A stretch of 64,000 nucleotides of DNA from Sphingorhabdus sp. EL138 (GTDB lineage: Bacteria > Pseudomonadota > Alphaproteobacteria > Sphingomonadales > Sphingomonadaceae), in contig NZ_CAMCWY010000001.1 in NCBI RefSeq assembly GCF_945882965.1, forward strand, positions 124,001 through 188,000, written 5' to 3'. Below are positions 54,139 to 62,711 of the stretch, piece by piece. The notes under the pieces were generated by a model. The model did no database searches and was not told the DNA's origin. It worked only from the letters and a program-made list of their open reading frames with translations. How positions within the stretch are numbered: the first letter of the stretch is position 1; every line of letters starts with the position of its first letter. The position numbers and the translations under genes were made by a program.

Positions 54139-55698
54139 ATGGCCGTTGCCAGCTACGACATACTGAGCTTTGATGGTTTTTTAACGCACTGGGCGGTGGA
54201 ACGGCCGGAATGGGCCGCGCTTTTGCAAGATGACCGCCATTTCACATATGGCGAGTTGGAGGAGCGCACCGCGAAGATCGTCGCGATGCTGCTTGGGTTA
54301 GGCCTGAAAAAGGGCGACCGGATTGCCTGGATTGGCAAAAACAGCGATCTATATTTTGCGTTGTTCTACGGCGCGGCGCGGATTGGTGTCGTGATGGTGC
54401 CCGTCGGATGGCGTCTTGCGCCTGCCGAATGGGCCTATATCGCCAACGATACTGGCGCACGCATACTCTTTGCGGGGCAGGGGTTTGAGGCGGGTGTGCA
54501 CGCCTTGGCCAGCGGGATAGCTGGTGTTGATCGGGTCATACCCGAAGAAGAAGCGCGCGATATGATTGAGGCGACGGCGCGCACTGCGTTTGCGCCGGCT
54601 GGCCCTGATGACGCCGTGCTGCAACTCTACACCTCCGGCACGACTGGTAATCCCAAAGGCGCGGTGCTTTCCAACCGGAACCTGTTCGCGCTGCGCAAAA
54701 ATGCTGCCGAAGAGGGGAATGCCTATAGTAAATGGGAAGATGATGAGGTCGTCCTCATCGCCATGCCCTGCGCGCATATTGGCGGAACCGGGCTTGGCAT
54801 CATGGCTATGGCGTCAGGTCTGCCGGCGCTCGTAGAGGCGGAGTTCTCGCCAGACTCCGTCTTTGATGCTATCGAAAAGGGCGGGGCAACGCGGCTTTTC
54901 ATCGTCCCTGCCGCTTTGCAGATGATGGTCAACCACCCGCGTTGCCGCAGCGTAGATTATAGCCGTCTTAAATATATCCTCTATGGCGCAGCGCCCATTC
55001 CGCTTGAGCTGTTACGCCAGTGTATGGATGTGTTCAGCGCCGAATTTATCCAGGTCTATGGTATGACAGAAACGACAGGCACGATCTGCATGTTGCCGCC
55101 CGAGGACCATGATCCCAATGGCAATACACGAATGCGTTCGGCTGGTAAGCCGATTCCCGGCGTCGAATTGCGCGTGGTGGATGCTGCAGGGAACGATGTT
55201 CCGGTGGGCGAAGTGGGTGAGATTTGGACGCGGTCGTCCAACAATATGATTGGCTATTGGAACTTACCCGAAGCCACGAAAGGCACCGTTGCCGACGGTG
55301 GCTGGATTAAAACCGGTGATGCTGGATATCTGGATGCGAATGGATATATGTATATCCACGACCGCGTGAAAGACATGATCATCACTGGCGGTGAAAATGT
55401 CTATCCCGCTGAAGTGGAAAGCGCGATTTACGGACATCCCGATATATTGGAGGTCGCGGTGATTGGCGTGCCGGACGCCAAATGGGGCGAAGCGGTGAAG
55501 GCGATATGCGTCCCCAAACCGGGCGCACAAATTGATCCCGATAGCGTCATTGGGTGGGCACGCGAACGCATTGCAGGCTTTAAGGTGCCACGTTCGGTCG
55601 ACATCATTGCGGCATTGCCGCGCAATGCATCGGGCAAAATCCTGCGCAAGGACCTACGCGCCCCATATTGGGCTGGTTTTGAGCGGCAGGTAAACTGA
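54139..55698 (+). CDS. Acyl-CoA synthetase (AMP-forming)
   Basis: A 519-residue member of the AMP-binding superfamily (ANL), likely a fatty acyl- or aryl-CoA synthetase. ATG 54139 follows GGGGAGAATGAT. The phosphate loop is LYTSGTTGNPKGAVLSN; YGMTETTGTICMLPPEDH forms the A5-type motif. GGWIKTGDAGYLDANGYMYI with DRVKDMIITGGENVYPAEVE are the A7–A8 hinge motifs, and the C-terminal lysine sits in PRNASGKILRKDLR. Its gap to the methyltransferase is 96 bp, so it may have its own promoter. The substrate (medium- or long-chain fatty acid, or an aromatic acid) is not resolved. Confidence 0.9.
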   Translation: MAVASYDILSFDGFLTHWAVERPEWAALLQDDRHFTYGELEERTAKIVAMLLGLGLKKGDRIAWIGKNSDLYFALFYGAARIGVVMVPVGWRLAPAEWAYIANDTGARILFAGQGFEAGVHALASGIAGVDRVIPEEEARDMIEATARTAFAPAGPDDAVLQLYTSGTTGNPKGAVLSNRNLFALRKNAAEEGNAYSKWEDDEVVLIAMPCAHIGGTGLGIMAMASGLPALVEAEFSPDSVFDAIEKGGATRLFIVPAALQMMVNHPRCRSVDYSRLKYILYGAAPIPLELLRQCMDVFSAEFIQVYGMTETTGTICMLPPEDHDPNGNTRMRSAGKPIPGVELRVVDAAGNDVPVGEVGEIWTRSSNNMIGYWNLPEATKGTVADGGWIKTGDAGYLDANGYMYIHDRVKDMIITGGENVYPAEVESAIYGHPDILEVAVIGVPDAKWGEAVKAICVPKPGAQIDPDSVIGWARERIAGFKVPRSVDIIAALPRNASGKILRKDLRAPYWAGFERQVN

Positions 55699-55699
55699 A

Positions 55700-55724
55700 G
55701 CCGCTGAGAATCGAAATCAGCGGC
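55700..55724. terminator. Bidirectional hairpin between convergent genes
   Basis: GCCGCTGA (55700–55707) pairs exactly with TCAGCGGC (55717–55724) round a 9 nt loop, between the acyl-CoA synthetase (+) and ugd (-). The ugd stop codon lies in the right arm. A short T-rich run follows on the minus side only. Possibly a weak shared terminator. Confidence 0.5.
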
Positions 55725-57018
55725 CCACGCTGACATAATTAAACCCTGCTGCGGCGGTATCGTCAGGGCGGTAGATGTTGCGCAAATCCACAAGGACATC
55801 GCCCGCCATCGCCGCGTGTAGTTTTTTGAGGTCAAGCGCGCGATAGGCATCCCACTCGGTAATCAACGCCACGGCGTGCGCGCCTTGTGCGGCATCATAA
55901 GCGCTGTCGGCCATGATGACATCGGGCAGGATCTTTGCTGCTTCTTCCATACCCTCTGGATCGTGGGCGTGCACGATTGCACCAGCGTCTAACAAGGTCT
56001 GGACGATCGCAATCGACGGCGCATCGCGCATATCATCGGTGTTGGGCTTAAACGTCAGGCCAAGCAGGCCAATCTTTAGGCCGCGTACATCGCCGCCCAG
56101 CGCCGTGATAATCTTGCGGCCCATAGCGCGCTTTCTAAGGTCATTTGCCTGCACCACGGCCTCAACGACCCGAACGGGTGTTTCATGGTCCTGCGCGGTC
56201 TTGAGGAGCGCGAGAGTGTCCTTTGGAAAGCAACTGCCGCCATAGCCGGGGCCGGCATGCAGAAACTTTGACCCGATACGGTTGTCGAGGCCAATACCGC
56301 GCGACACATCTTGCACGTTCGCCCCTAGTTTTTCGCAGAGATCTGCCATTTCATTGATGAAGGTGATCTTCGTCGCCAAAAATGCGTTGGCGGCATATTT
56401 GATGAGTTCCGACGAACGGCGGCTGGTGAATAATAAGGGCGATTCGTTGAGGAAGAGCGGGCGGTACACAGCGCGCATGACATCGCGGGCCCATTCGACA
56501 TCGCTGCCAACGACAATGCGGTCTGGGCGCTTAAAGTCGCCAATGGCAGCGCCTTCGCGCAAGAATTCGGGGTTGGATACCACCGCAAAGTCCAGCTCGG
56601 GGCTGGTTTCGCGGATGATCCGCTCGACTTCGTCGCCAGTGCCGACTGGAACGGTCGATTTCGTAACAACAACGGTGTGCGGATCGATCGCGCGCGCCAA
56701 TTCCTCGGCAGCGGCGTAGACATAGCTTAAGTCCGCATGGCCATCACCACGACGCGAAGGCGTGCCCACGGCGATGAAAACCGCATCGCACCCTTTGACC
56801 GCTTCGGTAACATCCGTTGAAAAGCTTAACCGGCCCGCATCGACATTGGTTTTGACAAGCGCGTCAAGGCCAGGCTCGTAAATCGGCATGATATTGGCGT
56901 GCAGACGGGTGATTTTGGACCCGTCCTTATCCACGCAGACAACTTCATGACCGAAATCGGCAAAGCACGCACCAGACACAAGGCCTACATAGCCTGAACC
57001 AATCATAGCAATTTTCAT
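55717..57018 (-). CDS. ugd: UDP-glucose 6-dehydrogenase
   Basis: A 433-residue NAD enzyme that oxidises UDP-glucose to UDP-glucuronate for polysaccharide or lipid A decoration. KIAMIGSGYVGLVSGACFAD is the NAD-binding start. TKSTVPVGTGDEVERIIRE and NPEFLREGAAIGDF are signatures. The catalytic cysteine is Cys263 in GPGYGGSCFPKDTLAL. GLTFKPNTDDMRDAPS and the C-terminal domain conclude it. A strong ribosome site (GAGGGA) is 6 nt before the ATG. It follows wecB on the same strand with a 146 bp gap, so the two may share a role in capsule or exopolysaccharide. Confidence 0.95.
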   Translation of the reverse strand: MKIAMIGSGYVGLVSGACFADFGHEVVCVDKDGSKITRLHANIMPIYEPGLDALVKTNVDAGRLSFSTDVTEAVKGCDAVFIAVGTPSRRGDGHADLSYVYAAAEELARAIDPHTVVVTKSTVPVGTGDEVERIIRETSPELDFAVVSNPEFLREGAAIGDFKRPDRIVVGSDVEWARDVMRAVYRPLFLNESPLLFTSRRSSELIKYAANAFLATKITFINEMADLCEKLGANVQDVSRGIGLDNRIGSKFLHAGPGYGGSCFPKDTLALLKTAQDHETPVRVVEAVVQANDLRKRAMGRKIITALGGDVRGLKIGLLGLTFKPNTDDMRDAPSIAIVQTLLDAGAIVHAHDPEGMEEAAKILPDVIMADSAYDAAQGAHAVALITEWDAYRALDLKKLHAAMAGDVLVDLRNIYRPDDTAAAGFNYVSVGR

Positions 57019-57164
57019 TAATTGTCCCTCTTAAAGGCGGCATCCGAACGTGTACGCCTTATGACGTTATACGCGCGGCAACAAGTCTTGGGACAATCGG
57101 TTCTTAGGCCAAGCCAAAAAAATTGATCGAGGCGACGCGTTGGCTCGAAAATTTGGGCGTAATG

Positions 57165-58283
57165 TCAACGCGCGTTCGAGATAATTTCTGCTATTCGCTG
57201 GCTCGCATGTCCATCGCCAAAGGAATATCGCCCACGGGCCATTGCGGCATAAGCGGCATCATCCTCCAAAAGAGTCGAAATTTCACAAATGATCCGCTGC
57301 GTATCTGTCCCAATGAGCTTTGCTATTCCCGTTGTGACGCTTTCTGGCCGTTCGGTGGTCTCGCGCAGGACCAATACAGGTTTGTCGAGCGCGGGCGCCT
57401 CCTCCTGAACACCGCCGCTGTCGGTCAGCATGATATGGCTGATGGAAAACAGCCGCGCAAAGTATGGATAATCCAGCGGCTCAATCATCGCGATATTGGG
57501 TAAGTCCCCCAAAGCGGCATTCATGACCGCACGGACTTTCGGGTTCATATGGACAGGAAAGATACAGGCCACATCGTCACGCGCGTCAATGGCTTTTATC
57601 GCAGCGGCGATGTTCACCATGCCCGCACCAAAATTCTCCCGGCGGTGGGCGGTAATCCCGATAATTTTACGACCGCGAAACCTGGCCTCCAACGGCGCGA
57701 GGCCAATGATGAGCGACGGGTCGTGTTCAATTCGTTTTAAGACCCAATGCAGCGCATCAATCACGGCTTTGCCGGTCACAAAGACTTGATCGGCGGGAAT
57801 GGATTCTGCGCAGAGAGCGGCAGCGGATATCTCCGTTGCGGCGAAATGCTGATTGGCGATATTGCTGATAATCTTGCGATTTATCTCTTCGGGCCATGGC
57901 TGATAAATATCATGGCTGCGCAATCCCGCTTCGATGTGGCTAACTGGAATCTTGCGATAATAAGCGGCAAGCGCGCCGACCATAGCTGTTACGGTGTCAC
58001 CCTGAACGATGACGCGATCCGGCTTCGCGCTGTCCATTACCACCCCAATTGTTTGCAGCAGGCGCGCCGTGAGCGTGTCGAGTGATTGTCCCGGACGCAT
58101 GAGGTTGAGGTCATAATCGGGCACGATGCCGCTGATCGACAGCACTTGGTCCAACATATGCCGATGTTGCCCGCTGACCAGGACTTCACTGTGCATATCC
58201 GGATATTGCGACAGCGCGTTTATAACCGGGAACAACTTAACCGCGTCGGGCCGCGTGCCGAAAATCACCAAATTCTTGTACAT
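57165..58283 (-). CDS. wecB: UDP-N-acetylglucosamine 2-epimerase (non-hydrolysing)
   Basis: A 372-residue epimerase that converts UDP-GlcNAc to UDP-ManNAc. KNLVIFGTRPDAVKLFPVI is the standard N-terminal loop. SGQHRHMLDQVLSISGI, VQGDTVTAMVGALAAYYRK and VSHIEAGLRSHDIYQPWPEE carry the nucleotide- and UDP-binding residues with the catalytic Asp/His. ITAHRRENFGAGM and LTDSGGVQEEAPALDKPVLV (the Ser/Gly loop) follow. AGGGA lies 6 nt before the start. UDP-ManNAc could feed an exopolysaccharide or linkage unit. A ManNAc dehydrogenase (wecC) is not seen; the adjacent ugd is a glucose-type enzyme. Confidence 0.95.
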   Translation of the reverse strand: MYKNLVIFGTRPDAVKLFPVINALSQYPDMHSEVLVSGQHRHMLDQVLSISGIVPDYDLNLMRPGQSLDTLTARLLQTIGVVMDSAKPDRVIVQGDTVTAMVGALAAYYRKIPVSHIEAGLRSHDIYQPWPEEINRKIISNIANQHFAATEISAAALCAESIPADQVFVTGKAVIDALHWVLKRIEHDPSLIIGLAPLEARFRGRKIIGITAHRRENFGAGMVNIAAAIKAIDARDDVACIFPVHMNPKVRAVMNAALGDLPNIAMIEPLDYPYFARLFSISHIMLTDSGGVQEEAPALDKPVLVLRETTERPESVTTGIAKLIGTDTQRIICEISTLLEDDAAYAAMARGRYSFGDGHASQRIAEIISNAR

Positions 58284-58349
58284 CTACGGTCCCTGCATTC
58301 TCGGCCTGCGCCAAGATCGTAGATAACAATAAAATATTGAAAAGAAACG

Positions 58350-58369
58350 AAATTATTTGTAAATAATTT
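58350..58369. promoter_or_regulatory. AT-rich palindrome between the RND operon and wecB
   Basis: AAATTATTT (58350–58358) and AAATAATTT (58361–58369) are exact inverted arms flanking GT. The site lies 67–86 bp before the wecB start, in a 100 bp AT-rich stretch unlike the surrounding sequence. It could be an operator or bind a nucleoid protein; as an all-A/T hairpin it would be a poor terminator for the RND operon. Confidence 0.45.
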
Positions 58370-58384
58370 TTATTGCAACATGCG

Positions 58385-61300
58385 CTAAGACAACGGCGTT
58401 GCGTGCGTTTTCATTTCCTGTTCCAAGCGGCGCGATACCGCCTCAGGAGAGCCTGTATATTTGGCAAGCCGCGCATAAATGAGCGGGATGAGTATGAGTG
58501 TGATGAACGTTGCCAGTGTCACACCGAAAACAATCACCACACCAATGGCTGACCGCGCACCGCCACCGGCACCACTTGCAATAGCCAAGGGAATTGCCCC
58601 GAATACCGTGGCAATAGATGTCATCAAAATGGGTCGCAAGCGACGGCTAGCGGCTTGTTGAACCGCCTCCAATATTTCCATCCCGTCGTCACGTAACTGG
58701 TTTGCAAATTCGACGATCAGAATACCGTTCTTCGCAGCGAGGCCGACGAGCATCACAATGCCAATCTGGCTATAAAGGTTCAACGTCATGCCCGTGAGCG
58801 CAAGACCAATGATGCCACCCCCGACGGCCAATGGTACTGTCATAATGATAGTCACCGGGTGAACGAAGCTTTCAAACTGTGCGGCGAGCACGAGATATAC
58901 CAGAAGAATCGTCAGCAAGAACACAAGCATGATTGAGCCGCCGGTTTCCTTGAAAGCCTGACTTTCACCGCGATACCCAACCGCCAATACTTCTGGGGAT
59001 GCAGCGGCTTGCTCTTCCAAAAAGGCCAAAGCCTCCCCCATCGTATAACCCGGTGCCAGCCCACCTTGAAGCGTGATTGCGCGCAGCTTGTTAAAGCGAC
59101 CCAAATCGCGGGCGCCTGCGGTCTCGGTGTATTTTACAAGGTTGGCGAGCGACACCAATGATCCGTCACGCGTCCGAAGCTGGATCGCAGCGAGATTTTC
59201 GGCAGTGGCGCGATCCGCTGCATCCGCTTGTACGATGACGCGATATTCTTCGCCGCGATCCAAATAGGTCGATACCCGGCGCGACCCCAAGAGCGTTTGT
59301 AGCGCCTGGCTAACCTCTGCCACTGAGATGCCGAGGTCGCCCGCGCGGGCGGTATCGACCTGAATCTCCATTTGGGGTTTGGTTTCCTTATAATCGGAAT
59401 CCATGTTTACGATGCCGGGATTTTCACTTACCGCGCCCAATATGCGGTCACGCGCAATGCTAAGCGATTCATATGTTGAACCAGCAATCACGAAATTTAT
59501 GGGCTGACCACGCCCGCGCCCGATGGACGACCGCACCGACGCATTGCCGCGAACAGCAGGCAGCTCGGCGAGGATTTTGTTGACCTGCGCAACCACATCT
59601 TCGGTTTTCTCGGTCCGTTCGTCCCATGGTTTTAGAAAGACGATAAACGTCCCGCTGTTGAAATCGTCGCTGGGTCCAAATCCGCCGGGCGTGCGCTGAA
59701 TGATTGACCTTACGGTGCCCTTTTCGATCAGCTTCACGATCGGTTCCGACGCCTGAAGCATATACTTGTCCATGGCTTCAAAGCTAGTGCCCTCAGGCGC
59801 GGAAATGCTGGCGTTCAATATGCCGACATCTTCGGCCGGCGCGAGTTCGGATTGCAATGTAGTGAACAGGAATCCGGCACATAAAAGGAAACCGAGCACG
59901 CCAAGTGATGTGCCCAATGGCTTTGCGATCACAACTGACAGCAGGTGGGCATAACGACGCTCAAGCCGCTGGAACTTGTCATCCACCCATTTGGCCACGC
60001 GCCCGCGTTCTTCTTGCTTTAGCAGCTTGGAACACAGCATCGGGACAAGGCTGAGTGCGACGAAACCCGAAAAGGCAATGGCCGCAATCATCGCGCCTGC
60101 CAGTTCGCGGAAAAGCAAGCCCGTCTGGCCAACCAGAAACATCACCGGCACAAATACGGCGCAAACGACGACGGTGGTAGAGACAACGGCAAACGCCACT
60201 TGCCGCGTTCCGGTTACCGCCGCGACCAAGGGCGGCTCGCCCTGTTCAATGCGGTGATAGACGTTTTCAAGCACAACAATTGCGTCATCGACAACAAGGC
60301 CAATGGCCAGCACCATTGCCAATAGCGTCAGCAAGTTAATCGAAAAGCCAAGCAACCAGAGGACAGCAAAAGTTGCGAGCACGCAAATGGGCACGGTAAC
60401 AGCGGGGATGATCGTCGCGCGCCAACTGCCCAAAAACAGGAAAATGACTAAGACAACCAGCGCTGCTGCTTCTGCCAGGGTGACCCACACGCTGCTGATT
60501 GCCTTGCTTATGAACAGCGAGTCATCGGAACCAACGGTAATTGTCATGCCTTGTGGCAAAGTGGGTTTGATTTGCTCGGCAAGTTGTTTCGCGCGCTCTG
60601 CCACAGCCAGTGTGTTCGCACCCGATTGGCGTACAATGCCCATGCCTAACGCAGATTCCCCGTTGAGGCGAAACGCGGCGTAAGGATTTTCGGGCCCAGT
60701 TTCGATTCGCGCAACATCACCCAGGCGCGTCAATGATCCATCTGTGCCACGCGCGACGATCAACTGGCGAAATTCGGCTTCCGTGCCAAAAGGGCGGGTC
60801 ACCCGCAGCGTGACATTTTGATCGGTTGATTCAAGCCGCCCAGCGGGAAGCTCAACATTCTGGCTGCGCAAGGCATTTTCAATGTCTATCGGCGTCAGGC
60901 CCAAGGCCGCCAAGCGATCCGGCTGAAGCCATATCCGCATGGACGGCCTTGCTTCGCCGCCTACATATATACGGGCGACGCCGTCGATGGACGAAAAGCG
61001 GTCAACAAGATTGCGGTCGACATAATCGCTAAGCTCAAGCCGCGACCAACCGGGCTTCGAAACGACGAGAAACAGGATTGGCGACGCGTCCGCATCGACC
61101 TTGCGCACTTCGGGCGGCAGCACTTCTTCGGGCAAATCGTCCGCAGCCCCGCCGACACGATCACGGACATCATTGGCGGCGCTGTCTACCGAACGGCCAG
61201 GCGCAAATTCGATGGTAATGTCCGACTGCCCGTCGCGTGAACGCGATGTGATGGTCTGAATCCCCTCAATACCGGCAAGCGAATTTTCGAGGACTTGAGT

Positions 61301-61489
61301 GACGCGGGATTCAACGACTGTCGCGGCTGCGCCAGTGTAGGTTGTCCCGACAGATACGATTGGCGGTTCAGTATCTGGATACTCGCGGACGGGCAGACTT
61401 AAAAACCCTACAACACCGACGAGCACCATTAGAATCGCAATAACGGCTGCGAATACGGGTCTACGGACGGAGGTGTCGGAGAGTTTCAT
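58385..61489 (-). CDS. RND efflux transporter, inner-membrane permease
   Basis: A 1034-residue proton-driven permease of the HAE-1 family (AcrB/MdtC-like) with 12 predicted spans and two large periplasmic loops. The N-terminus reads KLSDTSVRRPVFAAVIAIL. The TM4 proton-relay acids are in AIGLVVDDAIVVLENVYHRIEQG, and SLVPMLCSKLLK and IGIVMLVGLAAKNGILIVEFAN are family signatures. The short loop forms and SIGRGRGQPINFVIAGSTYE resemble the MexF/OqxB or MdtB-C groups. The partner adaptor lies 12 bp upstream; no outer-membrane factor or regulator is adjacent, so it must borrow a TolC-type protein. Substrate unknown. Confidence 0.93.
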   Translation of the reverse strand: MKLSDTSVRRPVFAAVIAILMVLVGVVGFLSLPVREYPDTEPPIVSVGTTYTGAAATVVESRVTQVLENSLAGIEGIQTITSRSRDGQSDITIEFAPGRSVDSAANDVRDRVGGAADDLPEEVLPPEVRKVDADASPILFLVVSKPGWSRLELSDYVDRNLVDRFSSIDGVARIYVGGEARPSMRIWLQPDRLAALGLTPIDIENALRSQNVELPAGRLESTDQNVTLRVTRPFGTEAEFRQLIVARGTDGSLTRLGDVARIETGPENPYAAFRLNGESALGMGIVRQSGANTLAVAERAKQLAEQIKPTLPQGMTITVGSDDSLFISKAISSVWVTLAEAAALVVLVIFLFLGSWRATIIPAVTVPICVLATFAVLWLLGFSINLLTLLAMVLAIGLVVDDAIVVLENVYHRIEQGEPPLVAAVTGTRQVAFAVVSTTVVVCAVFVPVMFLVGQTGLLFRELAGAMIAAIAFSGFVALSLVPMLCSKLLKQEERGRVAKWVDDKFQRLERRYAHLLSVVIAKPLGTSLGVLGFLLCAGFLFTTLQSELAPAEDVGILNASISAPEGTSFEAMDKYMLQASEPIVKLIEKGTVRSIIQRTPGGFGPSDDFNSGTFIVFLKPWDERTEKTEDVVAQVNKILAELPAVRGNASVRSSIGRGRGQPINFVIAGSTYESLSIARDRILGAVSENPGIVNMDSDYKETKPQMEIQVDTARAGDLGISVAEVSQALQTLLGSRRVSTYLDRGEEYRVIVQADAADRATAENLAAIQLRTRDGSLVSLANLVKYTETAGARDLGRFNKLRAITLQGGLAPGYTMGEALAFLEEQAAASPEVLAVGYRGESQAFKETGGSIMLVFLLTILLVYLVLAAQFESFVHPVTIIMTVPLAVGGGIIGLALTGMTLNLYSQIGIVMLVGLAAKNGILIVEFANQLRDDGMEILEAVQQAASRRLRPILMTSIATVFGAIPLAIASGAGGGARSAIGVVIVFGVTLATFITLILIPLIYARLAKYTGSPEAVSRRLEQEMKTHATPLS

Positions 61490-61501
61490 GTCAGACTTGC
61501 A

Positions 61502-62548
61502 TCAGCGCGATTTGGCTGGTGCGCCGCTTGCCTTGGCGGGGCCAGTCCGCACCGTGGTGCCATCGGAAAGTTTTACCACGCCTTCGGTGACGATTTTGTC
61601 ACCCACTTTCATGCCCTGAATAATTTCGACCAAATTGCCGTCCCGTGTCCCGGTTATCACAGGCGTGCGCTTCGCCTTAAGGTCGGACCCAACCGTATAG
61701 ACAAAGCTAGTATCGCCTTCGCGGACCAATGACAGTTCGGGTACGGCAGGAGCAGTGCGATTTTTTGACGCTATTGTTACGGATAGCAGCATGCCGGGTT
61801 TCAAGTTGGCATTGCGGTTGGGCAAAACTGCACGCAATGTTAGTGTGCGGGTTTGTGGATTAACAACAGGGTCAATGGCGGTAATGCTGCCCGACGCGAC
61901 ATAGTCTGGAAAGGCGGCGGCCTTTGCCGTTATGACCTGTCCCACCCGGACATTGGCAAGCATTGTTTCTGGCACGGTGAAGTCGAGCTTAATTGAACTA
62001 AGATCGCTCACTGCGGCAATTTCGTCGCCAGCGCTTACAACGGCGCCAACGGAAATTCGCCGCAACGATACGTAGCCGGAAAAAGGCGCACGCACGACAC
62101 GGTCGCCAACCGACGCACGCGCCTCATTTGCCAGCGCCTTTGCAGCAGTTGCAGATGCGGTTTGCGCGTCCAAACTTGCGTTGGTTGCAAAGCCGCGGCG
62201 GTGAAGTTCGCTGATACGCTTTAGCTGTTGCTCGGCTTCGCGTGCGCGGGCTTGCGCACTGGCAAGGGATGCCGTCTCCTGACCCTGCGCAAGAACCGCA
62301 AGCATTTGTCCCTTTTGCACATAATCGCCGTCGGAAAAGCCAAGTTGCGTTATCCGTTCGGTGACCGGCGCGCGGACCGAAACTTGCTCATTTGCATTAG
62401 CCGTTCCCACAGCGACATAGACATCCGAAAATGCGTGTGAGGATACCGCGTCAATGGTAACTAGCGGGGTAGGGCGCTCGCGCTTTTCTTCGCTGCCACC
62501 ACATGCGGCCACACAGAGCATCAATGACAGAATGATTGGCTTACGCAT
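61502..62548 (-). CDS. RND efflux transporter, periplasmic adaptor (MFP) lipoprotein
   Basis: A 348-residue membrane fusion protein. The signal peptide ends in a lipobox (Val-Ala-Ala-Cys with Cys16), so it is lipid-anchored. It holds the lipoyl-like halves around a coiled coil: VRAPVTERITQLGFSDGDYVQKG, a long coiled region (about 90–135, QARAREAEQQLKRISELHRR and so on), then VVRAPFSGYVSLRRISVGAVV. The beta-barrel part includes PETMLANVRVGQVI and VNPQTRTLTLRAVLPNRN. It is translated 12 bp ahead of the permease gene, as expected for a two-gene RND unit. Confidence 0.93.
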   Translation of the reverse strand: MRKPIILSLMLCVAACGGSEEKRERPTPLVTIDAVSSHAFSDVYVAVGTANANEQVSVRAPVTERITQLGFSDGDYVQKGQMLAVLAQGQETASLASAQARAREAEQQLKRISELHRRGFATNASLDAQTASATAAKALANEARASVGDRVVRAPFSGYVSLRRISVGAVVSAGDEIAAVSDLSSIKLDFTVPETMLANVRVGQVITAKAAAFPDYVASGSITAIDPVVNPQTRTLTLRAVLPNRNANLKPGMLLSVTIASKNRTAPAVPELSLVREGDTSFVYTVGSDLKAKRTPVITGTRDGNLVEIIQGMKVGDKIVTEGVVKLSDGTTVRTGPAKASGAPAKSR

Positions 62549-62668
62549 TTTCTCACCAGTTTGGGATTCAGGAAGGGGACAACCTCAAACGTGCTGTTGG
62601 CGGAACTTACTCCAATCGACCAGTAATTTTATGACACATGAAGCTTTTTTGTGCGGAAACCCTTTTGG

Positions 62669-62696
62669 GCAGCAAGCTGGTCGCGCTTGGCTGCCT
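62669..62696 (-). terminator. Inverted repeat after ahpF
   Basis: GGCAGCAAGC (62669–62678) and GCTTGGCTGCC (62686–62696) form an inverted repeat of about ten pairs with one bulge and a 7 nt loop, 16 bp past the ahpF stop. T-richness lies on the wrong side for a minus-strand terminator, so the role is uncertain. The rest of the gap 62549–62711 shows no gene. Confidence 0.4.
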
Positions 62697-62711
62697 TGTC
62701 TTATCTTGCCA

